A stretch of 64,000 bases of DNA from assembly GCA_963377175.1 (NCBI GenBank), contig CAUJNA010003322.1, positions 10,833 through 74,832 of the forward strand, given 5' to 3'. The notes below the pieces were generated by a model that searched no databases, was not told the origin of the DNA, and saw nothing but the letters and a program-made list of their open reading frames with translations. This document shows positions 1-11,639 of this stretch, one piece after another. The position numbers and the translations under genes are program-made. Numbering within the stretch: position 1 is the first letter of the stretch; each line of letters opens with the position of its first letter. This stretch comes from Effrenium voratum (Eukaryota; Sar; Dinophyceae; Suessiales; Symbiodiniaceae).

Positions 1-941
1 CAAACACACAAACACACAAACACACAAACACACAAACACACAAACACACAAACACACAAACACACAAACACACAAACACACAAACACACAAACACACAAA
101 CACGCAAACACGCAAACGCGCAAACACGCAAACACGCAAACAAACACGCAAACAAACACGCAAACAAACACGCAAACAAACACGCAAACAAACACGCAAA
201 CAAACACGCAAACAAACACGCAAACAAACACGCAAACAAACACGCAAACAAACACGCAAGCGCGCAAACACGCAAACACGCAAACACGCAAACACGCAAA
301 CACGCAAACACGCAAAGAGGCAAACACGCAAGCACGCAAGCACGCAAGCACGCAAGCACGCAAGCACGCAAGCGCGCAAGCACGCAAGCACGCAAACACG
401 CAAACACGCAAACACGCAAACACGCAAACACGCAAACACGCAAACAGGCAAACAGGCAAACACGCAAACACGCAAACACGCAAACACGCAAACACGCATA
501 CACGCAAACAGGCAAACAGGCAAACACGCAAACACGCAAACACGCAAACAGGCAAACACGCAAACACGCAAACATGCAAACACGCAAACACACAAACACA
601 CAAACACACAAACACACAAACACACAAACACACAAACACACAAACACACAAACACACAAACACACAAACACACAAACACACAAACACACAAACACACAAA
701 CACACAAACACACAAACACACAAACACACAAACACACAAACACACAAACACACAAACGCACAAACACACAAACACACAAACACACAAACACACAAACACA
801 CAAACACACAAGCGCACAAACACACAAACACACAAACACAAACACACAAACACACAAACACACAAACACACAAACACACAAGCGCACGAACACACAAACA
901 CGCAAACACGCAAACACGCAAACACACAAACACACACACAA

Positions 942-972
<31 letters not shown>

Positions 973-1020
973 GACAAACACACAGACAAACACACACACA
1001 GACAAACACACACACACACA
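1..1020. repeat. 8-bp CA-rich tandem repeat
   Basis: The stretch is built from 8-base units of the form CAAACACA or CAAACACG, with local changes (CAAGCACG, CAAACAGG) and a 12-base CAAACAAACACG subarray near 140-260. It runs off the left edge of the window, so its full length is unknown. Because 8 is not a multiple of 3, every frame repeats every 8 codons and long Lys-His-Thr-Asn open frames appear that are not genes. Confidence 0.97.
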
Positions 1021-2012
1021 CACACACCACACACCACACACCACACACCACACACCTACACACCTACACACCTCACACCTCACACCACACACCACACACA
1101 CACACGCGCACACACACACACACACACGCAAGCACAAACGCACACACACAAACACAGACACGCAGAGACACACAGAGACACACACAGAGAGACACACACA
1201 CACACACAGAGACACACGCACCGAGACACACACACACGCACAGAGACACACACACACACACACGCACAGAGACACACACACAGAGACAGACACACAGAGA
1301 CACACACACAGACACACATTCACAGACACACACACGGACACACACACAGACACACACACACACAGACACACACACAGACACACACACAGACACAGACACA
1401 GACACACACACACACACACAGACACACACACACGGACACACAAACACAGACACACAGAGACACACACACAGACACACACCCAGACACACAGACTCACATA
1501 GGCGCGGAGAGACACACACACACTGGCACGGACAGGCACGGACAGACACGGACAGGCACGGACAGACACGGACAGACACGGACAGACACGGACAGACACG
1601 GACAGACACGGACAGACACGGACAGACACGGACAGGCACGGACAGACACGGACAGATTCACACAGACACACAGACACAGAGACACACAGACACACACAGA
1701 CAGAGACACAGGCAGAGGCACAGACATTGACACAGACAGAGACACAGGCAGAGACGCAGACGGAGACACAGATAGAGACACAGACAGACACACAGACAGA
1801 GACACAGACAGAGACACAGACAGAGACACAGAGAGACACAGACGCAGAGACACAGACACAGAGACGCAGAGACACAGACAAAGAGACACAGGAGACGGAC
1901 ACAGAGACAGACACAGAGACTGACATAGAGACAGACACAGAGACAGAGAGACACAGAGAGAGACACAGAGACAGACACAGAGACAGACGAAGAGACACAC
2001 ACAGAGACAGAC
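1021..2012. repeat. CA/GACA microsatellite with a 10-bp subarray
   Basis: CACACA dinucleotide DNA grades into CAGACA and GAGACA units. A cleaner array of GACAGACACG (10 bases) fills about 1,525-1,660. A near-identical GGACAGACAT run recurs at about 39,585-39,630. Open frames on both strands (Thr/His/Asp-rich on +, Cys/Val-rich on -) are products of the repeat. Confidence 0.95.
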
Positions 2013-3190
2013 ATCCGCCCAACCACCCAACCACCCAGCCTAACCCACCCAATTCCTCAAGCCACACAACCACCACCAACCAACCAACCCGCCAAACCCA
2101 CACCCAAACCCACTTGTTACAACCCGCCCGCCCCAACCCGCCCCAACCCACCCAACCCAGCATCCAGCCAACCAACAAACCAACCAATCGAACCAAGCCA
2201 ACCAAACCAACCAACCCAACCAAGCCCAACCAACCAAACCAAATCAACCAAACCAGTCACACCAACCAGACTAACCCAACCAATTCAACCAAAGAAACCA
2301 ACAAAGCCAAGCCGAAATAACCCAACCAACCCGACCAGCGCGACCAACCCAACCAACTCAACCAACCCCGCCAACCAACCAACCCCAGCAAGCCAACCCA
2401 GCAATCGATTTAATCAACTCGACCAAACCAACCAACCCACCACACCAGCCAAGCCAACCACACCAACAACCAACCAACCCAACCAACCCAACCAAGCCAA
2501 CCAACCCAACCAACCCGACCAGCTCGACCAAACCCCGCAAACCAACAATTCAGGAAACCAAACAAACCAATGCAACCATACCAGCCAACCAATCAAACCA
2601 ACCATGCCAACCAACCCAGCCAAGCCAACGAACCCACCAACTCGTCCAACTGGAGCAACCCGCAAAGCCACCAAACCGGCCACACCAACCAATCTAAACC
2701 AACTCTACCAACCCTACCAACCCACCAAACCAGCCACACCGACCGAACCGCACCAACCCAACCAACCCGGTCAACCCAACCAAACCAACTAAACCAACCG
2801 AGCCAACCAACCCAGTCAACCCAGTTATCTTGACCAACCCCGCAAACCAAACAAACCAACCGTACCAACCAAACCAACCAAACCAACCCAGCCAACCGCA
2901 CCAACCCAAACAAACGCCCAACCCAACCAAGCCAACCAACCCAAGCAACCTGAACAACTCGACCAACCGGACCAGCCAAACCAACGAAACCAACGAAACC
3001 AAACCAACCCAACCAACCCGACCAATCCGACCAACCCGGCCAAATCGACCAAACCAACCAACCCAACCAAGCCAACCAACACAATCAACCCGACCAACTC
3101 GACCAACCCCACAAACCAAACAAACCAACCAAACCAAAGCAACCACCAACCAACCCAACCAACCCAACCAACCCAACCAACCCAACCAAT
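2013..3190. repeat. CCAA/ACCAACC simple-sequence block
   Basis: About 1.2 kb of degenerate CCAACC, CCAACCAA and ACCAAACC units, almost free of T on this strand. It is too irregular to be telomeric and lacks TTTAGGG-type units. Frames such as Pro-Thr-Asn-Gln on + and Trp-Gly-Leu-Val on - are artefacts. A short stretch of ordinary sequence begins near 3,190. Confidence 0.93.
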
Positions 3191-3194
3191 GCAG

Positions 3195-3545
3195 CCGTCG
3201 GCGCTGACAGTGTCCGTGACGGCAGCAGGCGCATCAGCAGCAGCGACAGCAAATGGCCAGAGCAATAGCAACATGCCAGCAGCAACAAGCCAACAGACAC
3301 GAAGAAGCTGACCGCTTCAACTGCAGCGCAACACGTGCGAGCATTGGCACTCACTCAAGAGCTTTCAGCAGTGTGCCACTGACAAACCTACTGACAACTG
3401 CGTGTTGAGTCCGCCAAAATTGAGAAATTGCATCTTTTTGTGCCCTTCTCAAGGTATTGCTGCAGCTCAAAGAGGAGCAGACGCGGCGCGAGGAAGCCTT
3501 GGAACGAGAGGCACTGGGACACCAACTTTGCACTTCGCCGACTTT
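3195..3545 (+). CDS. possible upstream exons of the SH3 gene (Ala/Gln-rich and coiled-coil)
   Basis: Two exon-like pieces sit directly after the simple repeats. Around 3,300-3,380 one frame reads an Ala/Gln-rich helix ([19 protein letters not shown]). Around 3,450-3,530 another reads [19 protein letters not shown], a strongly charged coiled-coil-like stretch preceded by an AG acceptor at about 3,449. They share strand and order with the SH3 exons downstream and could be its N-terminal part, but I could not phase them to that gene. They may equally be chance frames. Confidence 0.3.
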
Positions 3546-4544
3546 TCAGAGTAGTAGAAAGGGCAATACTTTTCAAACACTTGTAGTACTTTCTTAAACG
3601 CATAGATCACGGTTTCCTCTCAATGCCATTTCTTTCGATGCCTGTCACTTGCCCGTAGCAGGCTGGAGCAGCTGAGCTTTCAGTGCTGTCAGGATCCTTC
3701 TCGGCAATGTCTCTCTAAGCTTTGTTCACTTCTATTGAGTGCATTGTGGTTTGGTCATACGCCGTGGATATTCTGCAAATGATGGCTCAAGATGCATCAG
3801 CTAGCTGCTCACCTGATTCATCGGAGAGGCTGATTCTCCACTTTTGCGGTTGGCATTTTTTTGGCAAAAGACATCTAACCTGGCAATCAGCAAGCGTCAA
3901 GATAGGCTGAGCTGTCTTCCCAGCCGAATGTCCCCGCCGGGCTTTCATGTGGTTGCCCGGACCAGTTCCTTGGCTGCCTCTTTATGTATATCACTCTTGT
4001 CCATTCTGAATGAACTGCAAGTTCTGACAGGTTCGTTCAAATTTACCAGTCTACACAGACTTGATGAAGTCACTGCAGCTTCATGCTGGTGTTCCATGGG
4101 TGTTTCGCGCATTTGGGGCAATCTGGCGCCAGGTTGGTGGAGCGTTCTTGCATACTGCGTTTCATGGGGTTTGCTTCCTTGCCAAGGCTGAACAACTCTG
4201 TGTTGTTCCCTGGCAGTAACTTGTGTTCCAGGGTTATTTTGCAGTTTGACCGCTTGGTTTGCATGCAGTTTCACTAACACGATGATGCGTTCCATGTGGC
4301 CAAGACTTGGCGGTGACCTTTTGACTTCATAGATGGGCTGCGTTCCATGCAGGGTAACCTCGCCAACTGGCGGTGACTTCGATTGCTGTGTGTGTGGTCC
4401 ATTTGGGAGGGACGCGGGTCACTAAGTCCCCTCCCCCCAAGAAAACAGGGCAAAGTGTTGGACTTTGTAACTTTCAACTCTGCCCAAATCTGACATTTTA
4501 ACCCCCTGCAAAGAGTCAACACGAGTCAACACAGAAAACAGCAG

Positions 4545-5446
4545 GCTTCAGCGGCACCTTTGAGCATTGTCTCAGCTTCGAATCGGACGAGGAGTTCCAG
4601 GTGCTTCGCTGGAGCAAGGCTGGCTGGTGGTGGGCTCAGCGCCCGAATGGTGAGCAAGGCTGGATTTATTCGGCGCAGATGCGCCCAAAGATGTGCAGCG
4701 CTTGCCATGACAAGGCTGGGTGAAAACAACGGCTCTTTGAGTTGTTGGTATTTTCCTGGTTGGGCCGCTTTTTCGGTATGCTGACTGTTGCAGGACAACC
4801 CCATTATGCTGCAAACAAGCACCTCTTGAACGGACACGTGGATCCGGTAATAGGAAATTTGGCATTTTGCAAAACTGCGCCATGCTTTATGGCGACTTGC
4901 TTTTTGGTTCAGCGATCTCAGGCGCAGAACCTCCCCCCTCAGCCAGAGAAATCAGAACCTGAGGACGCCGATGCGCAAGGCAAGTCTAAAGAGCGCCCTG
5001 CAATGGCGTTGTGACGTAGTCCTTTGAGCAATCTCGCACTGTCCGAACGTTTTCCTTTGCGCAGGCACAGAAGCGGAGCCTTGGCCTCCGCTGCCTCCAA
5101 CGCAGGAGGAGGTTTGGCCTCCTTTGCCATCAGGGGCGCCACCCCCGCGGAAGCGCGAAGATGAGCCTTCTGCTTTCGACGGGGACTACACACAGACCAT
5201 GACCTTCCGGCTGGACGGGAAGGTCTGTGACTTAAAAAAGCTATTTGTTCGGAAGACTCGTGCTGTGTGAGGCAGTCGTTGACCCCCGAGGTGGTGACGG
5301 AGCCGACAAATCACGACCGGGTTATGCGCCAGTGTGACTACTATTTCAATTATCAGAACTGGATCGACGGACAGAACACTGCCGTGGCAAGCAAGAAGCG
5401 GCCCGGGAAGACCACTGGGGATGGCGGCTTCAAGCGCCGCCGCTGA
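4545..5446 (+). CDS. multi-exon gene with SH3-like domain and proline-rich linker
   Basis: Proposed exons are 4,545-4,714, about 4,820-4,846, 4,922-4,979, 5,065-5,222 and 5,276-5,446. The first reads an SH3-like domain: CLSFESDEEFQVLRW, then AGWWWAQRPNGEQGWIYSAQM, matching the SH3 ALYDY-to-GWW-to-G-x-(I/V)-P order, followed by CSAC. Exons 3 to 5 join in phase: the third ends AAG with a GC donor (GCAAGT), the fourth has a Pro-rich run (WPPLPP repeated) and RKRED, and the fifth contains RQCDYYFNYQNWID and ends in a basic tail FKRRR before TGA. SH3 domains bind proline-rich ligands, so the Pro-rich linker may be a self-ligand or partner site. The join between the first two exons is the weakest. 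I do not recognise the full protein. The 53-bp intron at 5,223-5,275 is unusually short. Confidence 0.6.
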
Positions 5447-5693
5447 TGTTGCTTTCCTGAAAGATCAGACAGCCGGATGTGACTCAAAGCTTGAAAAAGC
5501 AGCAGCTGCATTTGTGACACTGCAGTAGCTGAATGCATAATCTTTGTATCCAGCCAATGTCCGTGCAGCCATTTCCTACTGAACGCTGATAGTCTTGCAG
5601 GAACAGTTGCGACTGAAGCAGCGGCTTGTTGATCTCCAGGCCAGCCTGGGACTGCTTAGCTTTGTTCAGAGCGCAAGAGAAGAAAAACAGTAA
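5447..5693 (+). CDS. coiled-coil C-terminal exon(s), alternative end of the SH3 gene
   Basis: A frame that overlaps the end of the previous exon reads VAFLKDQTAGCDSKLEKAA up to about 5,525. After an AG acceptor, 5,601-5,693 reads EQLRLKQRLVDLQASLGLL and SFVQSAREEKQ, then TAA. Both parts look like amphipathic helices. The apparent intron between them has the same bases TGCAG at each end, so its edges are ambiguous and no GT donor fits. Either this is the true C terminus reached through alternative splicing or an indel, or it is a separate small gene. Confidence 0.4.
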
Positions 5694-6009
5694 GGGGTTG
5701 GCTGGTTTTGGCTGGTGATTCTGACATGCATTGGTCGATTCCTATTGAGGCACGGGTTTCCTCCTCAGAAGCTCGGCAGAAAAGCGCGGAGGAGCACACA
5801 GCCACTTGGCCGCAGCCAGGAACGAGTTAGGGAGCGGCGATTGCCGCAATACCCGCATATCAAGTAATGGGCGAGTGGGTGAGTGGGTGAGTGGGTGAGT
5901 GAGTGCGTGCGTGTGGCGCCTTCATTTCGCAGGATGGCCCCGAACTTCAGCCAGCGGAGCCAGCGGGAGGAAGTTCCAAAATGTAAGAGCTGTAGGTTTA
6001 AGCGCTGCT
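5694..6009. other. no gene seen
   Basis: Mixed-composition DNA with a short GAGTGGGT repeat near 5,868-5,905. No exon-like frame with family motifs was found. Confidence 0.5.
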
Positions 6010-6026
6010 TTTGTTTTTTTGTTGTA

Positions 6027-6058
<32 letters not shown>

Positions 6059-6332
6059 TGCCTTTCGCGCCTTCTCTCTTTTTCTTTCCTTCTTTGTCGG
6101 GTTTCTTTCTCTTTCCATTCCTCTCATTCTGTTTGTCTGGCAGTCTTTCTCTTTCGTTCTTTTCTTTTCCATCTTGTGTTTTTTCTTGTTTCTTTTGTTT
6201 TTTTCTCTTTTTTTGTATTGTTTTGTATATATGTTTGTTTTTTCTCCTTTTCTCCTTCTCTCTTTCTCTCCTTCTCTCTTTCTCTCTTTCTCTCTTTCTC
6301 TCTCTCTTCTTTCTTTCTCTTTTCTTTTTTTT

Positions 6333-6365
<33 letters not shown>

Positions 6366-7965
6366 TTTCTTCTTTCTTCTTTCTCTTTTCTCTCTTTCTC
6401 TCTTTCTCTCTTTCGCTCTTTCTTCTTTCTCTCTTTCTCTCTTTCTCTCTTTCTCTCTTTCTCTCTTTCTCTTTCTTTTTCTCTCTTTCTCTCTTTCTCT
6501 CTTTCTCTCTTTCTCTCTTTCTCTCTTTCTCTCTTTCTCTCTTTCTCTCTTTCTCTCTTTCTCTCTTTCTCTTTTTCTCTCTTTCTCTCTTTCTCTCTTT
6601 CTCTCATTCTCTCTTTCTCTCATTCTCTCTTTCTCTCTTTCTCTCTTTCCTGTTTCTCTCTTTCTCTCTTTCCTATTTCTCTCTTTTCTGTCTTTCTTTT
6701 TTCTCTCGCTCTCTCTGTCTTTCTGTCTCTTGTCCATTTCTCTTTCTCTTTCTGTTTTCTCTTTTCTCTTTCTCTTTTTATTTTTCTTTCTTTTTCTCCT
6801 TTCTCTTTTTCCATTCTTCCTTCTCCTTTCTCCTTTCTCCTTTTCCACTCTTTGTTCCTTGCTCTTTTACTTTCTCTTTTCCATTCTTCCTTCTCCTTTC
6901 TCCTTTCCCCTTTCTCCTTCCTCCGTTCTCCTTTCTTCTTTCTCCTTTCTTCTTTCTCCTTTCTCCTTTCTCCTTTCTCCTTTGTTTTTTCTCCTTTCTC
7001 CTTTCTCTTTCTCATTTTTACTTTCTCCTTCCCTTTTTTTTATCCTTTCTTCTTTCTCCCTTTTCCTTTCTCCGTTCTTGTGTTCTCCATTCGCTGTTCT
7101 CCGTTCTCCTTTCTCCGTTCTCCGTTCTCCTTTCTTCTTTCTCCGTTCTCCGTTCTCCTTTCTTTTTTCTCCTTTCTTCTTTCTCCTTTGTTTTTTCTCC
7201 TTTCCCCTTTCTCCTTTCTCCTTTCTCCTTTCTCCTTTATCCTTTCTCCTTTCTCCGTTCTTCTTTCTCCTTTCTCCTTGCTCTTCCTCTTTCTCTTTCA
7301 CTTTCTCTCATTCTCTGTCCGTCTTCTCTTTCGCTCCTTCCTTTTCTATATTTTTCTTCGTTGCTCTTTCATCTTTTTCTGTTTTGTCTTTTTATCTTTT
7401 TCTTTTTCCTGGTTTTATTTTGTATCGTTTTGTATTTTTCGCTTCTGCTCTTTTTCCTTGTCTCTTTCTCCCTTCCTCTTTCTCCATTCTCGCGTTGTCC
7501 GTTCGCCGTTCTCCGTGCTCCTTTCTCCTTGCGTCTTTCTCCTTTCTCCTCTCCGCTTGCTCCTTTCTGCTTTTTCCTTTCTCTTTCTTTCTTCGTTCTC
7601 GGTTCTTCTTTCTCCTTTCCCCTTTCTGCTCGGTCTTTCTCTTTCTCTTGTCTTTTGCCTTTTTCTTTCCTTTCCCTTTCCCTGTCCCTGTTTCTCTGTC
7701 TTTCCCTTTCCCTGTCCCTGTTTCTCTGTGTTTCCCTTTCCCTGTCCCTGTTTCTCTGTCTTTCCCTTTCCCTTTCCCTTTCCCTTTCCTTCTCCCTTTC
7801 CTTTCGCGTTCTCTTTCTTTTTGTCTTTCTCATTCTCCCTCTCTTTCCATTTCCCTTTCCTTTTCTCTTTCTCTTTCCTTTTTTTCTCTTTCTCTTTCCC
7901 TTTGTTTTTCTCTTTGTCTTCCTCTCGCACTTTCACTTTCTTTTGTTCTTTTTCCTTCTTATCCC
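6010..7965. repeat. 2 kb polypyrimidine tract (TTTCTC/TTTCTCC units)
   Basis: Almost two kilobases in which nearly every base on this strand is C or T. TTTCTCTC units dominate to about 6,700, CCTTTCTCCTTT units to about 7,300, then TTCCC-rich units at 7,670-7,790. The complement is polypurine, so the tract could form triplex DNA. Long Phe/Ser/Leu frames on + and Arg/Lys/Glu frames on - come only from the missing purines. The tract ends in an AGCTGAAAGC tail that is echoed elsewhere in the window. Confidence 0.96.
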
Positions 7966-8300
7966 AGCTGAAAGCTAAAGGGGGCTGAGCCCAGACAAGG
8001 TTTGGGGGGCTCGGAAAACCAAGGTTCAGGAGGTTCCGGGTGGTCTGGTTCAGGGTGTAAGGTTCCTGGAAGGTTCCTGGAAGGTTCCGGAGGTTCTGGG
8101 GTGGGTTTGCGAAGGTGCTCGGGCGGGCGTAAGGTCAAGGAAGGTTCCGCAGGTTCCGTGGACTGGCGCAGGCCAGGTGTATCGCCGTATGCTGTAGGGG
8201 CATCGGTTGGGATTATTTGTTATTTTCCTTTTACTCCAACAGCTCAAAGCCAAGGGCTTTCAGCCCAGATAAGGTTTGGGGGGTGGCTTGGCAGAGCTGT
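7966..8300. repeat. GGTTCC repeat and two copies of a CAGCTSAAAGC...TTTGGGGGG tail
   Basis: About 7,966-8,012 and about 8,240-8,285 are diverged copies of one roughly 45-base sequence. Each starts AGCTSAAAGC, has a GAGCCCAGAYAAGG or CAGCCCAGATAAGG middle and ends in TTTGGGGGG. Each follows pyrimidine-rich DNA. Between them lie repeats of GGTTCCTGGAA/GGTTCCGGA (about 8,023-8,160). A third, weaker copy follows the TTTC tract at about 14,570. Confidence 0.6.
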
Positions 8301-9307
8301 TAAGTTATGCTGCATCGACAATGTGTTTGGACAAGCCGCATGAATGAGAGCATGTGCACCGCCCCACCGCCCCCCCTGCGGCTGCCAGGTGGCTTGGCTC
8401 ATCTTCAAGGCCAACTGCCAGGCTACTTCTTTCTGAGGGGCGACGAGAGCCTTCTTTGAGGGGGGAAGGCTTCCTTGACGACGCAGTCGATGCCGCCCTG
8501 AATTGTAGTTGGGTTTGAAAGAGGCCCTGACACACTCAGAGATCGCGAGACACACCGCAGCGAACCAATGTTTTTGACTTGGATTGATTGGTTGTTCTTG
8601 GTCTTTGCGTGACACGGATCGACGTGACCGGGCCCGCCTGTTTGTGGTGCAGGCTGCGAAGACCCATCTTGGCGGCCGGCAGAAGACCCGTCACAAGAAT
8701 AAAAAGACGGAAACACCAAGATTCGGTGCGTCTCGTCGTAACACGGTGCTCAGTTGCATCAGCTTCGTCCTGTAAGGCGTACAGTCTCAAGCCTTTGCGC
8801 GCCAGTCTGCGGGCAAGACGCACGGCCACGCAGTCCCTACTTAGCCGGACATTTGGTGTCGCCGCCTGAAGCTGATGCATCCCAATTCTGTGCGAGTGAA
8901 GCGCAGGACTGTGTCGGCGCTCTTTGTCACAAATACGACAACTTCCTGCGTTGAAGCATGACCTTGTAGCGAGCCTTGGATCAGTGCGACATTGGGAAGC
9001 TATGAGTCCGGATGACTGCTAATCATGGATCGATGCGCTGCTGAAAACAACCCCGGACACAGTTGCCCGAAGACAGGACTGAAGGAAAGCAGAGGCAGCC
9101 ACCTAAAGAGTGCTGCGCGCATGACTTCGCATCAATGCGGCGGCGGCGCGAACGCAGAGACTTTTTGGAGGTTTGGTGAAGGACACGTGTCTCACCCAAC
9201 TTGATTTCATGGAAAACATGACTTGGCCCTGTGAGTGACTTGTTCTGCACGACTAGCCGGGGCTCCTTCTAAAAGAATTACCACACATCTCTCGCAAGTG
9301 TTGGGTC
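8301..9307. other. no confident gene
   Basis: About 1 kb of mixed sequence. Several short open frames exist on both strands but none shows a motif, phased splice sites or clear bias, so nothing is called. Confidence 0.5.
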
Positions 9308-9697
9308 ATGACAGCGCATTTGCCTGCCAACGCTTGCAGCTTGCCGGAGTTAGATTATGAGGAAGACATTGCCCAGTTTAGCAAAGTTTTGCAGCTCGAT
9401 GCAGGGGTGTGCGTGCAGGGGTATCGGCTTGGCATTGCCAAGGAGCAGAGTCTGCAGCGCTATTGCGCGAACCTGGAAGCCCTGGCGATGCGCAGTGCAG
9501 GTTGCAACTCGCCCTCGTACCAGGTACACATTGCATGCCTTGGAATAATGCTGCAGGCTTACGGGGCACGGGCGATTTCACCCTCAGACGTCGGCCAGCG
9601 GTGCCCTGTTGGCAATCAGCGCAAGTTGGATTTGCTGCAGATTGTCGCTGCGTCGGTCAACGATGAGACCAAGCTGTTTGGCAGCAGCCAGCGGTAA
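9308..9697 (+). CDS. hypothetical protein or exon, unidentified
   Basis: An ATG-started frame of 129 residues whose first 70 look like ordinary protein (PELDYEEDIAQFSKVLQL, then CVQGYRLGIAKEQSLQRY). A CAG/GTACAC junction at about 9,521 could be a splice donor, in which case the coding part ends there. I recognise no family. It lies upstream of the GCAGAAGCTG repeats with no clear partner gene. Confidence 0.35.
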   Translation: MTAHLPANACSLPELDYEEDIAQFSKVLQLDAGVCVQGYRLGIAKEQSLQRYCANLEALAMRSAGCNSPSYQVHIACLGIMLQAYGARAISPSDVGQRCPVGNQRKLDLLQIVAASVNDETKLFGSSQR

Positions 9698-9879
9698 GCC
9701 TCAACAAGCCGGGAGAAAAAGGGAAATTGCCAGCTCATGAGCTGATGTTGGGCTGAGCTACAGCCAAGACGCAAGAGCATGCGGAGGCAGCTCATCGGGG
9801 CATTGGCTTGAGCATGAGCTGCAGAGGGCGCGGAAAGCAGGAGGCACGCTGCAGGGGAGCGCCTGGAACATTGCGGGGA

Positions 9880-10045
9880 ATGGAGCTGAAGCAGCGAGAG
9901 AGGCAGAAGCTGGAGAGAAGCTGCCGCTGCCGAAAGAAGAAGAAGCTGGAAAGAGGCAGAAGAGGCATAAGCTGCCAACAGGCAGAAGCTGACGAGAGAG
10001 GCAGAAGCTGTCGAGAGAGGCAGAAGCTGCCAGAAGAGGCAGAAG
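9880..10045 (+). repeat. GCAGAAGCTG-type minisatellite, copy 1
   Basis: Degenerate units around GAGAGGCAGAAGCTGCCGA, 14 to 20 bases long, are repeated in purine-rich DNA. The same family forms a longer array at 11,640-12,115 in the same orientation. Confidence 0.8.
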
Positions 10046-10054
10046 GTGTTGAGG

Positions 10055-10116
10055 GCAGTTGCAAGTTGCCATTGCTTGCTTGGCTTCGGCCTCGGCTATG
10101 CCCACACACAGGTCTC
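10055..10116. repeat. dispersed repeat, inverted copy of 23,792-23,855
   Basis: About 62 bases ending in CCCACACACAGGTCTCTAG. Its reverse complement matches 23,792-23,855 with few differences, including a shared GTGTGTGGGCA, GCCGAAGCCAA and CAATGGCAACTTGCAAC. Two copies in opposite orientation 13.7 kb apart suggest a dispersed element rather than a local duplication. Confidence 0.7.
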
Positions 10117-10154
10117 TAGTTCTTTAGCGGTTTGGAGTTGGAAACAAAGCTCCA

Positions 10155-10400
10155 TTCCTTCTAGGCCCCTTCAAGCCCAGACACTGTCCAGCGACGACAA
10201 CGCAGGAGTTTTGGATTGGTTGAAGCTTTACGGTTCAAGAACCGACTGTAGCAAGTTCGTTGGTGCAATGAACGAACTGTTGGTTTTGACCAGATTTGAT
10301 TACGTTAGGTTTTGCTTGCAGGGCAGTGCGACAAAGATATTGCTGCTGTTGAGCCTTGAATTCTGAGTTCTGAGGATAAAGCAACTTGAGTTTTGCAAGT
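10155..10400 (+). repeat. dispersed repeat, direct copy of about 23,025-23,385
   Basis: Shared blocks occur in the same order at both loci: CTAGGCCCCTTC, CTGTCCAGCGACGACA, GTTTTGGATTGG, ACTGTAGCAAGT, GCAGTGCGACAAAGA, ATTGCTGCTGTTGAGC and GAGTTTTGCAA. The second copy is longer in the middle. No terminal repeats or coding capacity were seen, so the class is unknown; a non-autonomous element fits. Confidence 0.65.
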
Positions 10401-10482
10401 GAAAGGTCAAACACACAAAATGCTACGTCAGTGAAAACCTGCCGCAAGCAAAGCCCAAACCACTCAGGTTCCAATTTCTAGT

Positions 10483-10767
10483 TTGTCACCCCTGCTGCAG
10501 GAGAACAAACTGCAGTGGGAAAACCGCCCAAAAGGAGGCCAAAACGGGAAAATTACGGACAAGGTCCTTTTTGAACTTGCAAAGCACCTTCAACAGATGA
10601 AAGGGCGGATCTGTTCAGCACCAAAGATGAAGCCGGCGCACCTGCCGCGTATCAAGAACTCGGAGCGGGTTTATATTCTTCAGGCGGGCGGGCGAACAAG
10701 ACTTTCTTTCAGGGGCCCAGGGAATAGCTTTGGGCTGAAGTCCTACCCATTGGATGGTTTTTTGTAA
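10483..10767 (+). CDS. hypothetical exon-like frame
   Basis: After a CTGCAG acceptor at about 10,500 the frame reads ENKLQWENRPKGGQNGKI, TDKVLFELAKHLQQMKGR and LPRIKNSERVYIL before a stop. The composition looks protein-like and unlike the repeats around it. No family is recognised. Confidence 0.3.
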   Translation: MSPLLQENKLQWENRPKGGQNGKITDKVLFELAKHLQQMKGRICSAPKMKPAHLPRIKNSERVYILQAGGRTRLSFRGPGNSFGLKSYPLDGFL

Positions 10768-11639
10768 CTAAAAATTTGAATGAAAAGACATGTAAGAAAG
10801 CGTGAGTCTGGGAAAACGAACAACAACCCTTCAACGGTCAGGTGATGCTGGCGAAGCTTCAAGCTTTGTGTCTTTGGGCCTGCTCACCAAAACCAATCAT
10901 CTAAAGCTTTCCCACGCTCATGCTCTCTCACACGTTTCTTAATCGAGAAAAGAGTGCTTCAGACGCCCAAATTTGAGAACAAGACTGTGAATAAAGTCTT
11001 GTGAGCTGCCCCGCTGGAAAAACGAGCGCGTAGTATAAACCCAGATGGAACTTCAATCCCGGTTCTGAGCCCCATGCCTTGCGAGGGCGTCAAAAGAACA
11101 AGTACTCGCACGCGCCTACCCCAGTAGCCTGCAAAAGCTGATGGCTACGCTGCCGACGTCTTTTGCAAGCTGAACAGTGCTTGCGGCGCGAGCGGCTTGG
11201 AAGTGGTGCTCCGATGTAGTGCGACGAATCTCCCGTGGCTCACTGGTTGAAGAAGCCAGTTTGCCACTTCCTTGTGTGTGACCTGAGCTAGACGAACATC
11301 CTCAACGAGCAGGTCTGCCACTCTGGCGCGTGGAGTAGATGCGACGCACCAGTTGGCAACTTAACTTGGGTAAGCTTAGCGAAGCTAGGGTGAAAGATAA
11401 AGGTAACTTACAAGTTTATCGTAAGTTGTGTTTGCAATAAAAAAAAACTTGCGTTCCCACCTCGGTGCCAATAACCTGTTGTTTTACGGTTTGCGAAGAC
11501 AGCAGCAAAGGCTGTTTTGTGCGCAAGCGCGCAATGGTTTTGTCAAATTCCGCCCGCCATGCCTAGACTTGACGCGGAACTTGCCTGCGGCCGTTCTGAG
11601 CGCGGCCTTTTGCTTCCAGGAGGCTCCGAGTCGAACATA
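10768..11639. other. no gene seen
   Basis: AT-richer mixed sequence with short frames only. Nothing supports a gene. Confidence 0.5.

Noticed and set aside
574..1923. 449-codon open frame of Lys-His-Thr-Asn repeats and its antisense Cys/Val frames
   Set aside because: Created by 8- and 10-base repeats with few stop-forming triplets; no unique sequence.
2013..3190. Telomeric or subtelomeric repeat
   Set aside because: Units are CCAA/CCAACC mixtures without a TTTAGGG-like motif.
5883..7988. Three overlapping open frames of 650-700 codons (Phe/Ser/Leu) and Arg/Lys/Glu frames opposite
   Set aside because: A pyrimidine-only strand cannot contain TAA, TAG or TGA; the frames are a composition effect.
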